64,000 nucleotides of DNA from DASRDS01 sp035652495 (GCA_035652495.1 DASRDS010000003.1:1-64000); one strand, 5' to 3'; counted from the first letter of the stretch, positions 35,214 through 44,224 are shown. Notes: generated from the sequence alone by a model not told the origin. Made by a program: numbers and translations.

Positions 35214-37352
35214 TTACGGAGCGGGCGCGCTCCGCTTGTCGAGATGCCGATCGAAGTACGCATCCGCCGCACTGAACAACGTCATCCACGACGAGTAGCG
35301 TGCCATTTCATGAATCTCGTTCGGAATCATGATGACGTCATGGTCGATGTTGTGCGACCGCAAGTCTTCGATGAGCTCGGAGGTCTGGTGGGGTATATCG
35401 CGGTCGTCGTCCCCTTGCACCAGCAGCACGGGTGCGTGCCACTGGTCGATGGTCGCGATGGGGGAGGATTCCACCGCCCGGCGGTTCGCATCGCCTCCGT
35501 CGATCGGCTCGCCCACCGAGGACAGGAACGTCGACCAGTTATATATGCCCGCATAATCGACACCGGCCGCGAGTGCATCCGAAGCGCGCGCGAGACCGAG
35601 GGCGGTCATGAGTCCCCCATAGCTTGGCCCCCAGATGCCTAGTCGGTTGGCGTCGACGTCCTGTCGGCCTCGCAGATAGGTGATGGCGCCGACCACGTCA
35701 TTGAGCTCGCTGCCGCCGCCGGGGCCGAAGTTGTCGGCCTCTCTGTAGTCAAGGCCATAGCCGGTGCCGCCGCGATAGTTGACGGAAAGCACGATGTAGC
35801 CCTCGGCGACGAGGTACTGATGAAATGCGTATATCCAGCTGAACCAAAGGTAGTCAGTATTGAACCCCAGCAGCATCCGCATTTGAGGGCCGCCGTGGAA
35901 GAACAGAATCGCCGGGTGCGGCTTGGAGGTGGTTTCGGGTGGCAGGAACAGTTGCGCGTGCGTTTCCTGGCCATCCTTCGCCGTAAAGATCACGGCCTCG
36001 GGCATGACGAGATTGGGACTCGGGAAGGAGGACGGGATGGCTTCCGGAGCGAGCGGCCGCCACCGCCTCCCCGCACTCAACGCGACCGGCTGCGGCGGTT
36101 GGTTGCCGTCGCTCTGCAAGGCGAAAAGAGCGCCGTCGGCGCCGATCTGCGGCAAGTCTTCGATGGCGTGGCTCTCGGCCGTGCGCACGGCCGAGCCGTG
36201 CTCGACATCGACCGTCCAGATATGCAACCGGTCGGTGTCATCCTGATTGGACGAATAGACCAGGCGCTTGCGGTCCTGACTGAAGACGACGTGTGTGACC
36301 TCGAACTTTCCCACCGTGAGTGCGCGGGCCGTCCCGCCCTGCACGGGGACGGCATAGAGATGTAGCCAGCCGCTTTTCTCCCACGGGAACACGAGATCAT
36401 CATGGTTGGTCCAGAACAGGTTCGTCGCCGAGGACGTCGGATGGAATACACTGCCGGGTCCCGCGTCGGCAATCCAGACCTGTCGCCCCTGGCCCGTTTT
36501 CACGTCCGCCGTCCAGATCGACCACGGCCGTCCGCTGCGGTGGGAGGAGTAATCGGGGAGCGCTTTCTCGGCCAGCACGTGAACGAAGGCGATCCGCGCG
36601 CCGTCCGGTGAGAACGCGGGCGAGCTGTCGTAGTCGAGACTCGGACTCACCCAGACGATGGTGTGGTCGACGAAATCGTAGACGCCGATTAGCGAGTGGT
36701 TCCCTCGATGGCTCACGAACGCCAGGCGCTTGCCGTCCGGCGCCCAGGTCAGCGCGTCCACGGTTCCCTGATCGATGAGCAATGGCTGCGCGTCGCCATC
36801 GCCGCTCGCGGCCACCGTCAGAATTCTATTCTTGTCCACAAACAGCAACCGGCTGCCATCGGGCGAGAAGCTAGGGGAGTCTCCCACGCCGACCCTATGC
36901 GGCACGCCCCCGGCCGTGGCCACCACCCATACCTCCTTGGGCATCGGTCCTTCCGGGGAGCTATTGACGTTGGCCGGAGTCTCGTCCCAAAGATCCTCGC
37001 CCCGTGTGAAGGCGATCGACTTCGAATCCGGCGACCAGGCGAGGTCGCCGATATCGAAACCGTCGTCCTCTGTGTACGGTGTGATCTGACGCGCTTTCGC
37101 GCCATGGGAGGGGTCTGCTACCCAGATATTCCGGCAGCCCTTCGCGTTGAAGACCCACGCCACGGCTGCGCCCGTGGGCGCGGCCAGCATGTCGTACGGA
37201 AATGGCGCCTGCATCACATCGTTGAGTGTAAAGGCCGCTGGATGGGCTCCCGCGGCCCGCGTCATGGTTTGTGCGCGGAGCAGCGTTGCGGCCATCCCGT
37301 GCATTGCCAAGCAGGCGACGGCCGCCATCACTCTACACGCTGATCTGTTCAT
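35214..37352 (-). CDS. S9-family prolyl oligopeptidase-type peptidase, exported
   Basis: 712 residues from the Met of 'MNRSACRVMAAVACLAMHG', a signal peptide ending near 'LLRAQ'. A WD-like beta-propeller (~45-440) with repeats such as 'DLAWSPDSKSIAFTRG', 'SPSFSPDGSRLLFV' and 'ALTWAPDGKRLAFVSH' is followed by the alpha/beta-hydrolase domain. That has oxyanion 'LFFHGGPQMRM', nucleophile Ser in 'IWGPSYGGLMT', Asp in 'LVQGDDDRDIP' and His in 'PNEIHEMAR'. It cleaves short peptides in the periplasm, a common and expanded family in this kind of organism. Confidence 0.88.
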   Translation of the reverse strand: MNRSACRVMAAVACLAMHGMAATLLRAQTMTRAAGAHPAAFTLNDVMQAPFPYDMLAAPTGAAVAWVFNAKGCRNIWVADPSHGAKARQITPYTEDDGFDIGDLAWSPDSKSIAFTRGEDLWDETPANVNSSPEGPMPKEVWVVATAGGVPHRVGVGDSPSFSPDGSRLLFVDKNRILTVAASGDGDAQPLLIDQGTVDALTWAPDGKRLAFVSHRGNHSLIGVYDFVDHTIVWVSPSLDYDSSPAFSPDGARIAFVHVLAEKALPDYSSHRSGRPWSIWTADVKTGQGRQVWIADAGPGSVFHPTSSATNLFWTNHDDLVFPWEKSGWLHLYAVPVQGGTARALTVGKFEVTHVVFSQDRKRLVYSSNQDDTDRLHIWTVDVEHGSAVRTAESHAIEDLPQIGADGALFALQSDGNQPPQPVALSAGRRWRPLAPEAIPSSFPSPNLVMPEAVIFTAKDGQETHAQLFLPPETTSKPHPAILFFHGGPQMRMLLGFNTDYLWFSWIYAFHQYLVAEGYIVLSVNYRGGTGYGLDYREADNFGPGGGSELNDVVGAITYLRGRQDVDANRLGIWGPSYGGLMTALGLARASDALAAGVDYAGIYNWSTFLSSVGEPIDGGDANRRAVESSPIATIDQWHAPVLLVQGDDDRDIPHQTSELIEDLRSHNIDHDVIMIPNEIHEMARYSSWMTLFSAADAYFDRHLDKRSAPAP

Positions 37353-37377
37353 GCAATCTCCACTGCCTCTACTCACC

Positions 37378-37455
37378 GGTGAGATGCTCGGGCTGCGCAC
37401 CGCCGGTGAGGTTCGTGTTTGCCCTGGCTGGCAAGCGCCGCGGACTGGGCGTGGT
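37378..37455 (-). pseudogene. Fragment of an ADOP permease gene
   Basis: About 75 bp that match the ADOP gene region at roughly 4087-4162 with only scattered differences: both carry GCCGCCGGTGAGGTTCGTG or its one-base variant in the same order and distance from GCTGGC and GCGCCGCGGA-like blocks. It encodes part of the first periplasmic domain near 'NLTGGAHPE' and lies just downstream of the frameshifted NTF2-like gene, mirroring the gene order at 1919-5312. Confidence 0.6.
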
Positions 37456-37475
37456 GACGGCGGCGCTCCGCGCAC

Positions 37476-38079
37476 TTACTTCGAGCTCAAGTACCGCGAC
37501 GGAATCGCGTTCCCAGGGGTCTCGTTGTCCCAATAGACCGTGACGATGTACCAACGCTTGCCGTCGTTGAACAACTGCGCGCTGGCGATCCCCCGCCCTG
37601 GCTTCGCGTCGTCCGGCGTGTCCATTATGACGTGCGTGCTGAATCGCTGCGTGATCGCGCCGAACGTGTCGACGGAATGGCTGATCTCTTTCTCATAGAG
37701 CGCATTCTTCGCCATATAGGGACCGATCCATTGGACGAACTCCTGGGGAGTCCTCACCACGGTACGCGAGCGCTATCCGGGGCGGGGCGTCGGTTTGGAT
37801 CAGTCTCCCGCCCGGCACGAAGAGCGAGTAGAAGCGGTTCCAGTCGCGGTTGCCCGCGGGCCCCGAGATCACGTCGTAGTAGGCGTGCATGATCGCGTCC
37901 ATCGAGCGGACATCGGCGGCCGTGGCCGGCGGTGCGTTCGACATGTCCATCTGGGACATGGCGCTCTGCGCCTGGCATGGCGCCGCCGCAATGAGCGAAG
38001 CGGCGGTCGTCCATCGCAGGAGCCGAAGCGGCTCCGGGCGGCCATCGCGATAGCGCCTCAGATTGACTTCAACCGTCAT
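37476..38079 (-). pseudogene. Frameshifted NTF2-like exported protein
   Basis: Two overlapping readings make one protein. The first (from the Met at 38079) gives a signal peptide 'LLRWTTAASLIAAAPCQAQ' and 'YYDVISGPAGNRDWNRFYSLF'. The second (from about 37760) gives 'TPQEFVQWIGPYM' and the C-terminal 'DGKRWYIVTVYWDNETPG'. They must be joined by a frameshift near 37750, at the overlap 'YRGEDSPG'/'VRTPQEF'. The protein is a relative of the intact gene at 4818-5312 (compare 'AAISGPMGQ' and 'DGGRWKILSVYWEAE'). The shift is either true decay or a sequencing indel; decay is favoured because the next gene is also broken. Confidence 0.65.
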
Positions 38080-38207
38080 CATTTTCTCTCCATATCGGTG
38101 TCTGCGCCGGCGGGAAAAGGAACGACGCTTGATCATCATGCTAAAAAAATAGCATTGTGCTGGGAAAGTAGCATTTGAGCGGCGTGGGGCAAGATCGAGT
38201 CGGCCGC

Positions 38208-38234
38208 ATTAGAGGATCATCATCTTTCTCTAAT
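38208..38234. promoter_or_regulatory. 27-bp operator-like palindrome (copy 3)
   Basis: Perfect arms ATTAGAG (38208-38214) and CTCTAAT (38228-38234) span 27 bp, as at 5362-5388 and 6715-6741, where the right arm is degenerate (CTCTCAT, CCCTCAT). It lies between the frameshifted NTF2-like gene and the broken response regulator, the same relative place as copy 2 in the intact locus. Confidence 0.6.
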
Positions 38235-38242
38235 CTGGTAGG

Positions 38243-38485
38243 ATGAAGATGACCGCAGCTTGAGGCGGTTCTTAACCAAAGCGTTCCGAGAGAAAGGCTA
38301 TGGCGCGCTCGAGACCGAACCCGGTGATCGCGCGCTGGACGCTTGGTATTGCTGCATCATCCTCTCGACGTCATGCTACCGGGTTGCGGCGGATTCGACG
38401 TCGCGACGGAGCTACGGTCGCGAGGCGTGTTCACGCCGGTGCTCATGCCGACCGCGGAGGACGAGTTGAGTCTGGCTGAAATGGG
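38243..38485 (+). pseudogene. Broken copy of the OmpR-type response regulator
   Basis: Base-level match to the first ~250 bp of the regulator at 6786: blocks such as GAAGATGACCGC, GCGGTTCTT, GGCTATGGCG, TGCATCATCCTC, GACGTCATGCT and GCGAGGCGTGTTCACGCCGG occur in the same order. Small deletions destroy the frame (for example loss of bases around the acceptor Asp segment). The copy stops after the ACGAGTTG block; receiver end and DNA-binding domain are missing. Followed to 38808 by sequence with no gene; a GAGGCGCC/GGCGCCTC hairpin at 38722-38750 lacks a T-tract. Confidence 0.75.
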
Positions 38486-38808
38486 GCGCGCTCAGATCGC
38501 GGTCAATGTGTGCTGTCGCAGCCATCGCCTTCCATGGCGACACATGGTTTGCGCGATGCTTCGAACTCCTAAGCCTTGGCTCTGACCATCAACTCGCCCC
38601 GCACATGATTGATCGCCCGGCCGTACACCGTAGCGCGCGCCTGTGGTTGCTCGTCGCAATGGTTTGGCTGATCGCGATCGAGACAGATTTTGCTCACCAT
38701 TGAAACAATGCGCCGCCATGCGAGGCGCCTCTGATCGCCGTTGGCGCCTCGGGCTCCGTATTGCTCGCATTGACATGCCGGCCAGTGCTGATGCTGCGTT
38801 ACTGAACG

Positions 38809-39663
38809 TCAGCCGCTGGCGGGGCTGCGATCGGTCCGTCCCCCGAGCTTTTGGAGCATGTCCAGAATGGCTTTGACGACCAAATCAGGCTGGTCTGCCA
38901 TGACTTTGTGAGAGCTTCCCACGGCGAGCACATGCTCGCGATGCGGGTTGTCGTCCGTGAAGCCCAGATGCGCAGATTGCCAGATCTTCGCGGTTTCGGG
39001 GTTGTTCATCCCCTTCTCCGCAACGATGTCGATGATCGGCAAGCTCTCTGGCACTCGTACGGCATCGATGCGCTGCGCAGTGGCGGGCATAGCTTCAGCC
39101 CAGGGGATTGCCACCTTGGCCAGCGCCGGCGCCTGTTGACGCACTTCAGCATACTGCGATCGCATCGTCGCGAGGTTCTTATCCACTTCCGACTTTGGCC
39201 AAGCGCCTGGAACAAGCGCTTCGATGAGGACGAGTCCTTTGATGCGGTCATCGTCCGACGCCAGTACCAGACTGATGGCGCCGCCGTAGGAGTGGCCGAC
39301 CATGATAATCGGCCCCTCGATGCCACAGGCATTCAGCGCGGACCTGAGTATGGCAACGTCGTTATCGAGACTGTATGGCGCCGTGGTGTCGATGGTGCTC
39401 TTGCCCAAGCCGGCGCGATCATACACGAAAGTCCGGGCACCTGCTGCTCGAATCTTCGGCGTGATATTCGCCCACACCCCGGACTCGTTCCCGAATCCTG
39501 CCTCGAACACGACCGTCACATTGCCGGTGCCTTCCTCGTCAACCCAAATCCGGTTACGACCGATCGTAAGAACGGATGTCGTGCACGGCTGTGCATATAA
39601 GGGCTGGGCGAACATACAACTGATCAAGCCCGCGAGAACGCGAGATCGCATAAGGGAACGCAA
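38809..39663 (-). CDS. Exported alpha/beta hydrolase
   Basis: 284 residues with a signal peptide ending near 'QPLYAQP'. Core motifs are 'VVFEAGFGNESGVW' (oxyanion region), 'FVYDRAGLGKS', nucleophile elbow 'MVGHSYGGAISL' and a late 'VGSSHKVMADQPD' supplying the catalytic His. The usual acid may be in 'IEALVPGAW' or downstream. It resembles secreted esterase/proline-iminopeptidase-like hydrolases common in soil bacteria; the substrate cannot be given. Confidence 0.82.
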   Translation of the reverse strand: MRSLMRSRVLAGLISCMFAQPLYAQPCTTSVLTIGRNRIWVDEEGTGNVTVVFEAGFGNESGVWANITPKIRAAGARTFVYDRAGLGKSTIDTTAPYSLDNDVAILRSALNACGIEGPIIMVGHSYGGAISLVLASDDDRIKGLVLIEALVPGAWPKSEVDKNLATMRSQYAEVRQQAPALAKVAIPWAEAMPATAQRIDAVRVPESLPIIDIVAEKGMNNPETAKIWQSAHLGFTDDNPHREHVLAVGSSHKVMADQPDLVVKAILDMLQKLGGRTDRSPASG

Positions 39664-39817
39664 TCATCCTCCTGGCAGCTTCGGTCGCCTGTTGGTCTTG
39701 TTGGCAAGCCAATGGAGACACCAGTCGCAACGTTTGGGTTGCGTCGACCATGAAACCCGGGCGTCTCGCGGTGACGCCTAACCCGATGACAACGCTGAAG
39801 GTGCGTTGCTTTCGTGC

Positions 39818-39861
39818 GAAAGGCCCACCTCCCGAGGGCGATTCACTCGGAAAGTGGTCTC
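39818..39861. terminator. Imperfect AAAGGCCCAC-family hairpin
   Basis: GAAAGGCCCACC and GGAAAGTGGTCTC make a degraded version of the hairpin seen at 33051 and 50484, with the right arm changed so that the T-tract is lost. It lies ~90 bp left of repeat A. The stretch 39664-40273 has no gene; it holds this hairpin and repeat A. Confidence 0.4.
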
Positions 39862-39950
39862 AGGGAAGGTGGCGTTCGGGAAGGTCGGTAACCCGATCCG
39901 CCAACGCATAAACGTGACGGATCGGCGCGAACCTATCTCTATCCCTTGCA

Positions 39951-40060
39951 ACTGGGGCGGCTGGATTTGAACCAGCGATCTCCCGGTTAAGAGTTTCCTG
40001 GTACGATACCTACAAAATGACAATTTGCTGCCTCTCGAGACGGCTCCGAGCGTCGGTACC
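39951..40060 (-). repeat. tRNA-Asn-half repeat, copy A
   Basis: Minus strand: acceptor end and T-arm 'GCTGGTTCAAATCCAGC', then 'CGCCCCAG' ending at the discriminator base (39952). The anticodon loop reads CTCTTAA instead of CTGTTAA, so formally a Lys (CUU) rather than Asn (GUU) anticodon. The 5' half is not a tRNA; it is replaced by ~65 bp ending GCGTCGGTACC. Belongs to subfamily II (ATGACAATTTGCTGCC-type arm). First full copy of the array. Confidence 0.8.
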
Positions 40061-40273
40061 GGAGTTCCGCGGTATTGGCCTCGCCTCCTGACGTGAATGA
40101 AGCACGCAATGTCGCGTCGGCTAGTGTTTCAGGCCGCTTCGTGTCGGACATGCCTTCAGCACGGGCTCTCAGAATGAAAATCACAGACTGTGATATCCAC
40201 TCACGGACTGTTTTGTCGACGGTGAAATTGTGCGCGTTGCGGCCAATCGTAGGATGAGGGATCTTGCCGAACT

Positions 40274-40606
40274 ATGGCTGATCCCTCGACAAACAGGAAC
40301 GTGGTCGTGCGGGATACCTGGTCCAATCCGGCATCTCAACTCCGATACTCAGAGGAGTGGCCGGACGAGCCCGCAATTCGAGCACAGTACGAGGACGGTG
40401 AGCAGTGCGGCGGATGTGCATTCTTTGCTCCATTCAATCACGATAGGGGTCTCTGCTGCTGTCACAGCTCTCGACACGTGACCGAGACGGTGTTCGAGCA
40501 CTTTACGTGTGCGGATTACGACCACGAGGGATGGGGACCTCATAGCTTTCTACGCCGCGAAGCCCGGGAGCGTCTCGACCGGCTCAGTGGAGATCGCGAT
40601 CCGTGA
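40274..40606 (+). CDS. Cysteine-rich small protein of unknown function
   Basis: 110 residues. 'EQCGGCAFFAPFNHDRGLCC' followed by 'CHSS' and, later, 'FEHFTCADYDHEGWGPHSF' give a Cys-x2-Cys ... Cys-Cys-Cys-His ... Cys pattern that could bind zinc or an Fe-S cluster. The rest is charged and soluble. The gene starts ~215 bp after repeat A, and its end overlaps an alternative start of the next gene, so it is likely co-expressed with the toxin-antitoxin pair downstream. Confidence 0.55.
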   Translation: MADPSTNRNVVVRDTWSNPASQLRYSEEWPDEPAIRAQYEDGEQCGGCAFFAPFNHDRGLCCCHSSRHVTETVFEHFTCADYDHEGWGPHSFLRREARERLDRLSGDRDP

Positions 40607-40658
40607 GACACGGCGAAGCCGGTAACGCTTCCGCATCACCGTCGATTGGGTTACCGTT

Positions 40659-40679
40659 CGATAAGAACAATTCTTATCG
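40659..40679. promoter_or_regulatory. Palindromic operator before the toxin-antitoxin pair
   Basis: CGATAAGAA and TTCTTATCG are perfect 9-bp inverted arms with a 3-bp centre, ending 7 bp before the antitoxin ATG, overlapping its ribosome-binding region (GAGGAAC). Typical of autoregulation by ribbon-helix-helix antitoxins. Confidence 0.7.
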
Positions 40680-40686
40680 AGGAACT

Positions 40687-40929
40687 ATGCCAAGCGCCAA
40701 GAACAATGTGCGCACGAAGACGATTACCATCTCGCTACCGATGGCCATGGGCAGAGAAATCCAACGGGTTGCGGCTGCAGAAGGCCGAACGGTCAGTGAG
40801 CTACTCCGCGAGACCTTCCGACAGTATCAGGCGAGGCGACGGTTTCGCGCTGTGGCGACCAAAGGGCAGCGTCAGGCCCGACGCCTTGGGCTAAAGCCTG
40901 AGGACTTCGGCGGCCCATTTGCCGAGTGA
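40687..40929 (+). CDS. Ribbon-helix-helix antitoxin
   Basis: 80 residues from the ATG with a GAGGAAC ribosome-binding site. 'TKTITISLPMAMGREIQRVA' is the beta strand and first helix of a CopG/RHH domain, and 'GRTVSELLRETFRQYQ' the second helix. The basic tail 'RFRAVATKGQRQARRLGLKP' probably wraps the toxin. It is followed with an 11-nt overlap by the PIN toxin gene. Confidence 0.82.
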   Translation: MPSAKNNVRTKTITISLPMAMGREIQRVAAAEGRTVSELLRETFRQYQARRRFRAVATKGQRQARRLGLKPEDFGGPFAE

Positions 40930-41350
40930 GCCACGAGAATCAGACGCTCCCCTTATCGCGTGCCTCGACGCGAACGTGTTCGTCTCGGCGATCGCATTCG
41001 ATGGAGTTCCACAGCAGGTCGTCGACCGACTTCTGGCGGGCTCCTTCAGTCACGTGACCGGCGAGAACATTCTGATGGAGGTCCGAAGGAATTTGGTTGA
41101 GAAACTCCTATTGCCTGGACAACAAGTCGACGATGTACTAGACGATATCCGGATGGTCTCGTCGATCTATGTCCCTCGCGGGAAGCGCAAGTACATCGCA
41201 CACGCAAAAGACAACCTGGTAGTAGAAGTAGCGCTCATGGGCGCTTCGACCGTGCTCGTCAGCGGAGACCGCAAGCACCTCCTGCCGCTGTCCCCACTTC
41301 ACGGTCTCGTCATCGAGCCGCCGTCCGCGTTCCCAAGACGCCTCCGCTAG
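40919..41350 (+). CDS. PIN-domain toxin (VapC-like ribonuclease)
   Basis: 143 residues from a TTG inside the antitoxin end. PIN acidic residues are visible: 'ACLDANVFVSAI' (first Asp), 'ENILMEVRRN' (Glu) and 'HAKDNLVVEVAL' (Asp), with 'VLVSGDRKHLL' as the last acidic motif. These magnesium-dependent nucleases cleave tRNA or rRNA when the antitoxin is lost. Reading frame intact, so this is the one complete toxin-antitoxin module of the array. Ends 100 bp before repeat B. Confidence 0.85.
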   Translation: MPSEPRESDAPLIACLDANVFVSAIAFDGVPQQVVDRLLAGSFSHVTGENILMEVRRNLVEKLLLPGQQVDDVLDDIRMVSSIYVPRGKRKYIAHAKDNLVVEVALMGASTVLVSGDRKHLLPLSPLHGLVIEPPSAFPRRLR

Positions 41351-41450
41351 AGGTAAAGTCTCATCCCGGGGCTCGTTGGGGCGCGTAATGCAGGATTCCG
41401 ACACCCAGCCCAAACTCTTCTCCAACTCCATGCACGAACTAGGATTACGA

Positions 41451-41560
41451 ACTGGGGCGGCTGGATTTGAACCAGCGATCTCCCGGTTAACAGCCCTCCT
41501 GTTATCTACCCGAAAACCTGCAAAAGACCGCGTTTGTTGGCGAATCAGGGCGTCGGTGCC
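41451..41560 (-). repeat. tRNA-Asn-half repeat, copy B
   Basis: The 44-bp tRNA half is identical to copy C through the anticodon loop (CTGTTAA, Asn). Subfamily I: the arm runs on through CTGTTATCTAC, forming TAACAG-5bp-CTGTTA across the anticodon loop, then GCAAAAGACC and the terminal GGGCGTCGGTGCC. Preceded by GAACTAGGATTAC. The gap 41351-41666 holds nothing else. Confidence 0.85.
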
Positions 41561-41666
41561 GTGATTCTGCTCCACCTGATGATCGAAGATGCCGTGAATC
41601 GAGGTGTCAGAGGCCCTGTTGGGGCATGGGAGCACGCACGGCGCGCTCCGTTACCGGTGCGTTGCA

Positions 41667-44072
41667 TCAGTCACTCTGCAGCACTCGCGCAGGATCGACG
41701 CGACTCGCATAGCGCGCGGGGAGATACGCGGCGATCACCGCAACACAGAGTAAGGCCACACACGCGCCGCCGATTGCAATCGGATCCGCCGGACTGACCT
41801 CGAACAGCAGCGACCTTACGAATCGCGACGTGATGAGCGCGCCGATCACTCCGAACGCCGCTCCAGACGCTGAGACGGCGAACGCGCGGATCATGACCTC
41901 TCGGCGTAGTCGCGCCGGCGTGGCGCCGAGTGCCATGCGAACGCCGATATTCCGCGTTTGCTCGCGGACGAGCGATGCCATCACGCCGTACAGCCCGACC
42001 GCCGCCAAGATCAAGGCCGTGAATCCGAACGCGGACAACAGCGTCGCGCTCAGGCGTGGTTGGGCCAGCGGCTGCGCGAGATAGTCATCCATGCTTTGCA
42101 CTCGCCAGACGGTGACATCCGGATCAACCTCAGCGACCGCGCGCCGGATGGCTGGCGCCAACCCAACGACATTCGTTGTGGTGCGCAACGCGACGTAATT
42201 TTGCCAAAAGCCCCGGCGCCACGGAACGAACACGGTCGGTGCGGTCTCCCGGAGTGAGCGGTAGCGGATATCGGAGGCGATGCCGACGACCGTGCTCCAG
42301 GGCCACTTCGTATGCGCGAGCCGCAACCGTTTGCCGATCGGATCCCGACCGGGCCAGAAGAGCCGGGCGGCGCCCTCGCTGACGACGGCGACTTGGGGCG
42401 CGTTGCCTTGGTCCGCGGTGACAAAGCCGCGTCCTCGGAGCACCGGTATTCCGAAGGTCCGGAAATAGCTCGTGTCGCCCATCTCGAGGGCGACCAATGG
42501 ATTCGCCGCGCCTTGGACCTGCGACTGGCCTTCGATCTCCCACACGCCGGCTAGCCCTAGGCTGGTGAATGGGGGGTCGAGGACCGGCGTCACGAACTTC
42601 ACACCCGGAATCGCGGCCAGGCGCGGCGCCAACGCCTCGTACACGGAGAAGAGTCCCGAGACGGTGTCCCGATGGCGGTCGGGTACCGACAGGTCGGCGA
42701 TCGCGAGATGCTCGGGCGTGTATCCGAGGCGCACCGTCTGAAGTTGCCGAAGGCTCCTGGCGAGGAGCCCCGCGCCCACCACGAGCATGAGAGCTAGTGA
42801 GACTTGCGCGGCGACGAGCAGCTGACGCGTGCGCCGTTGTTGTCGCGTCGAGGCGCCCGCCCGAGTATCCAGGCGCAGGGCCGGGACCGCATTCCGGTGG
42901 ACAGTCGTCAATGCCGGAGCGATGCCGAAGAGGAGGAGGGTAAGGAGTGTGACGCCCGCGGCGGTCCACAGAAGCGGCCCGTCCATCTGTACGATGTCGA
43001 GTCCCGGAAGCTGTGGTGGTGCGGCCGCAATCAAAGCGCGGCGCGCGCCCTCGGCGATGACGAGCCCGAGCACGCCACCACCCAGGCCTAAGAGACTGTT
43101 CTCGATCAACAGCTCGCGCACGGCATCGCCATAGGTTGCGCCGAGCGCGCGCCGGATCGCCAATTCTCGTGCACGCCTGAGGGCACGGAGCAACAGCAGG
43201 TTGCCGGCGTTGACGCAAGCGATGAGCAACAGCAGTCCCACGGCCGACGCGAGAACGACCAACGCGGGCCCCGCATCGCCGGCGATCGCCGTATGCAATG
43301 TGCGGATGTCGGCTCCGGCAATGTTGAACTTCACGGTGCGACGTGCCATGATGCGCTCCATCGTCGCCAGAAATTCGGAACGCGCCGCCGCTGGAGAAAC
43401 GCCGGGCGCCAGCCGGGCGACGATGTCGACCGAGTAGAAGCTGGCCTGCAACGGAGTCCAGCAATCCGTGCCCAGTGGAAAGTCGAGCCCGGCCGGCGCG
43501 ACTCCAATGATGGTGAACGTCGATCCCATGCCCGGATCTGTCAGGTGGTGGCCGATGATGGACGGATTGCCACCGAACCGGCGCCGCCAGGCCGCGTAGC
43601 TCAGTACCACCACGTGTGACGTGCTGTCGTCCTGCGAACTCAGAAGGCGGCCGAGGACAGGACGCACGCCGAGCACGTCGAAGAAGTTGCTGGTGACGTC
43701 AGTCTGGTTGAGATGGATCGGTTGATCCCCGTCCAAAAACGGGAAATCGTACGCGCCCCAATCTCCCATGCCGGCCATGTCGCGCATGGTCCGACTCTCG
43801 CGCCGAGCTGCGTCGAGCTCGCGGTCGGGCATCGCGACGTCGGTTCCTGCACCATCCAGGGTGCGCGGGAGGACGATCCGGTCCTGATCGGTGACGGGGA
43901 GCTGGCGGAGCAACGCCGCATCGAATACCGACCACATCGCAGTCGCTACGCCGATTCCCAGACCCAGCACGAGAATCGCTGTCACGGTGAAGGTTGCGTT
44001 GCGGCGCAACCCTCGCAGAGCGACCCGCATATCTCGCATCAGCAGATCCATCGGTCGTCGCCTCGCTCGCAA
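41667..44072 (-). CDS. ADOP-type ABC permease, second copy
   Basis: 801 residues with the same plan as the gene at 1919: TM1 'ATFTVTAILVLGLGIGVATA', MacB-like core, three-helix FtsX domain ('LVVLASAVGLLLLIACVNAG' onward), second core and second FtsX domain ending 'SRVDPARVLQSD'. The sequences are clearly related but far from identical, so this is not a recent duplicate. It faces left inside the block bounded by repeats B and C, the longest single gene carried in the array. No ATPase partner nearby. Confidence 0.87.
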   Translation of the reverse strand: MRARRRPMDLLMRDMRVALRGLRRNATFTVTAILVLGLGIGVATAMWSVFDAALLRQLPVTDQDRIVLPRTLDGAGTDVAMPDRELDAARRESRTMRDMAGMGDWGAYDFPFLDGDQPIHLNQTDVTSNFFDVLGVRPVLGRLLSSQDDSTSHVVVLSYAAWRRRFGGNPSIIGHHLTDPGMGSTFTIIGVAPAGLDFPLGTDCWTPLQASFYSVDIVARLAPGVSPAAARSEFLATMERIMARRTVKFNIAGADIRTLHTAIAGDAGPALVVLASAVGLLLLIACVNAGNLLLLRALRRARELAIRRALGATYGDAVRELLIENSLLGLGGGVLGLVIAEGARRALIAAAPPQLPGLDIVQMDGPLLWTAAGVTLLTLLLFGIAPALTTVHRNAVPALRLDTRAGASTRQQRRTRQLLVAAQVSLALMLVVGAGLLARSLRQLQTVRLGYTPEHLAIADLSVPDRHRDTVSGLFSVYEALAPRLAAIPGVKFVTPVLDPPFTSLGLAGVWEIEGQSQVQGAANPLVALEMGDTSYFRTFGIPVLRGRGFVTADQGNAPQVAVVSEGAARLFWPGRDPIGKRLRLAHTKWPWSTVVGIASDIRYRSLRETAPTVFVPWRRGFWQNYVALRTTTNVVGLAPAIRRAVAEVDPDVTVWRVQSMDDYLAQPLAQPRLSATLLSAFGFTALILAAVGLYGVMASLVREQTRNIGVRMALGATPARLRREVMIRAFAVSASGAAFGVIGALITSRFVRSLLFEVSPADPIAIGGACVALLCVAVIAAYLPARYASRVDPARVLQSD

Positions 44073-44224
44073 CTCTTCTTCGCCACTCTCGATCCTGGGC
44101 CCGGCGCTACGTCGTCGTCTGCCGAGTCGATCGCCTGCTCTTACACCGGGCGATCTGGTATGTTGGGGGCCAATCGCGCGAGTTTAGTCGCTCGGGGTGC
44201 CGTTGGATGAGGCACTGGGTGCCG

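Noticed and set aside
38722..38750. Rho-independent terminator GAGGCGCC/GGCGCCTC
   Set aside because: Good stem but a 13-nt loop and no T-tract; not placed right after a gene on either strand.
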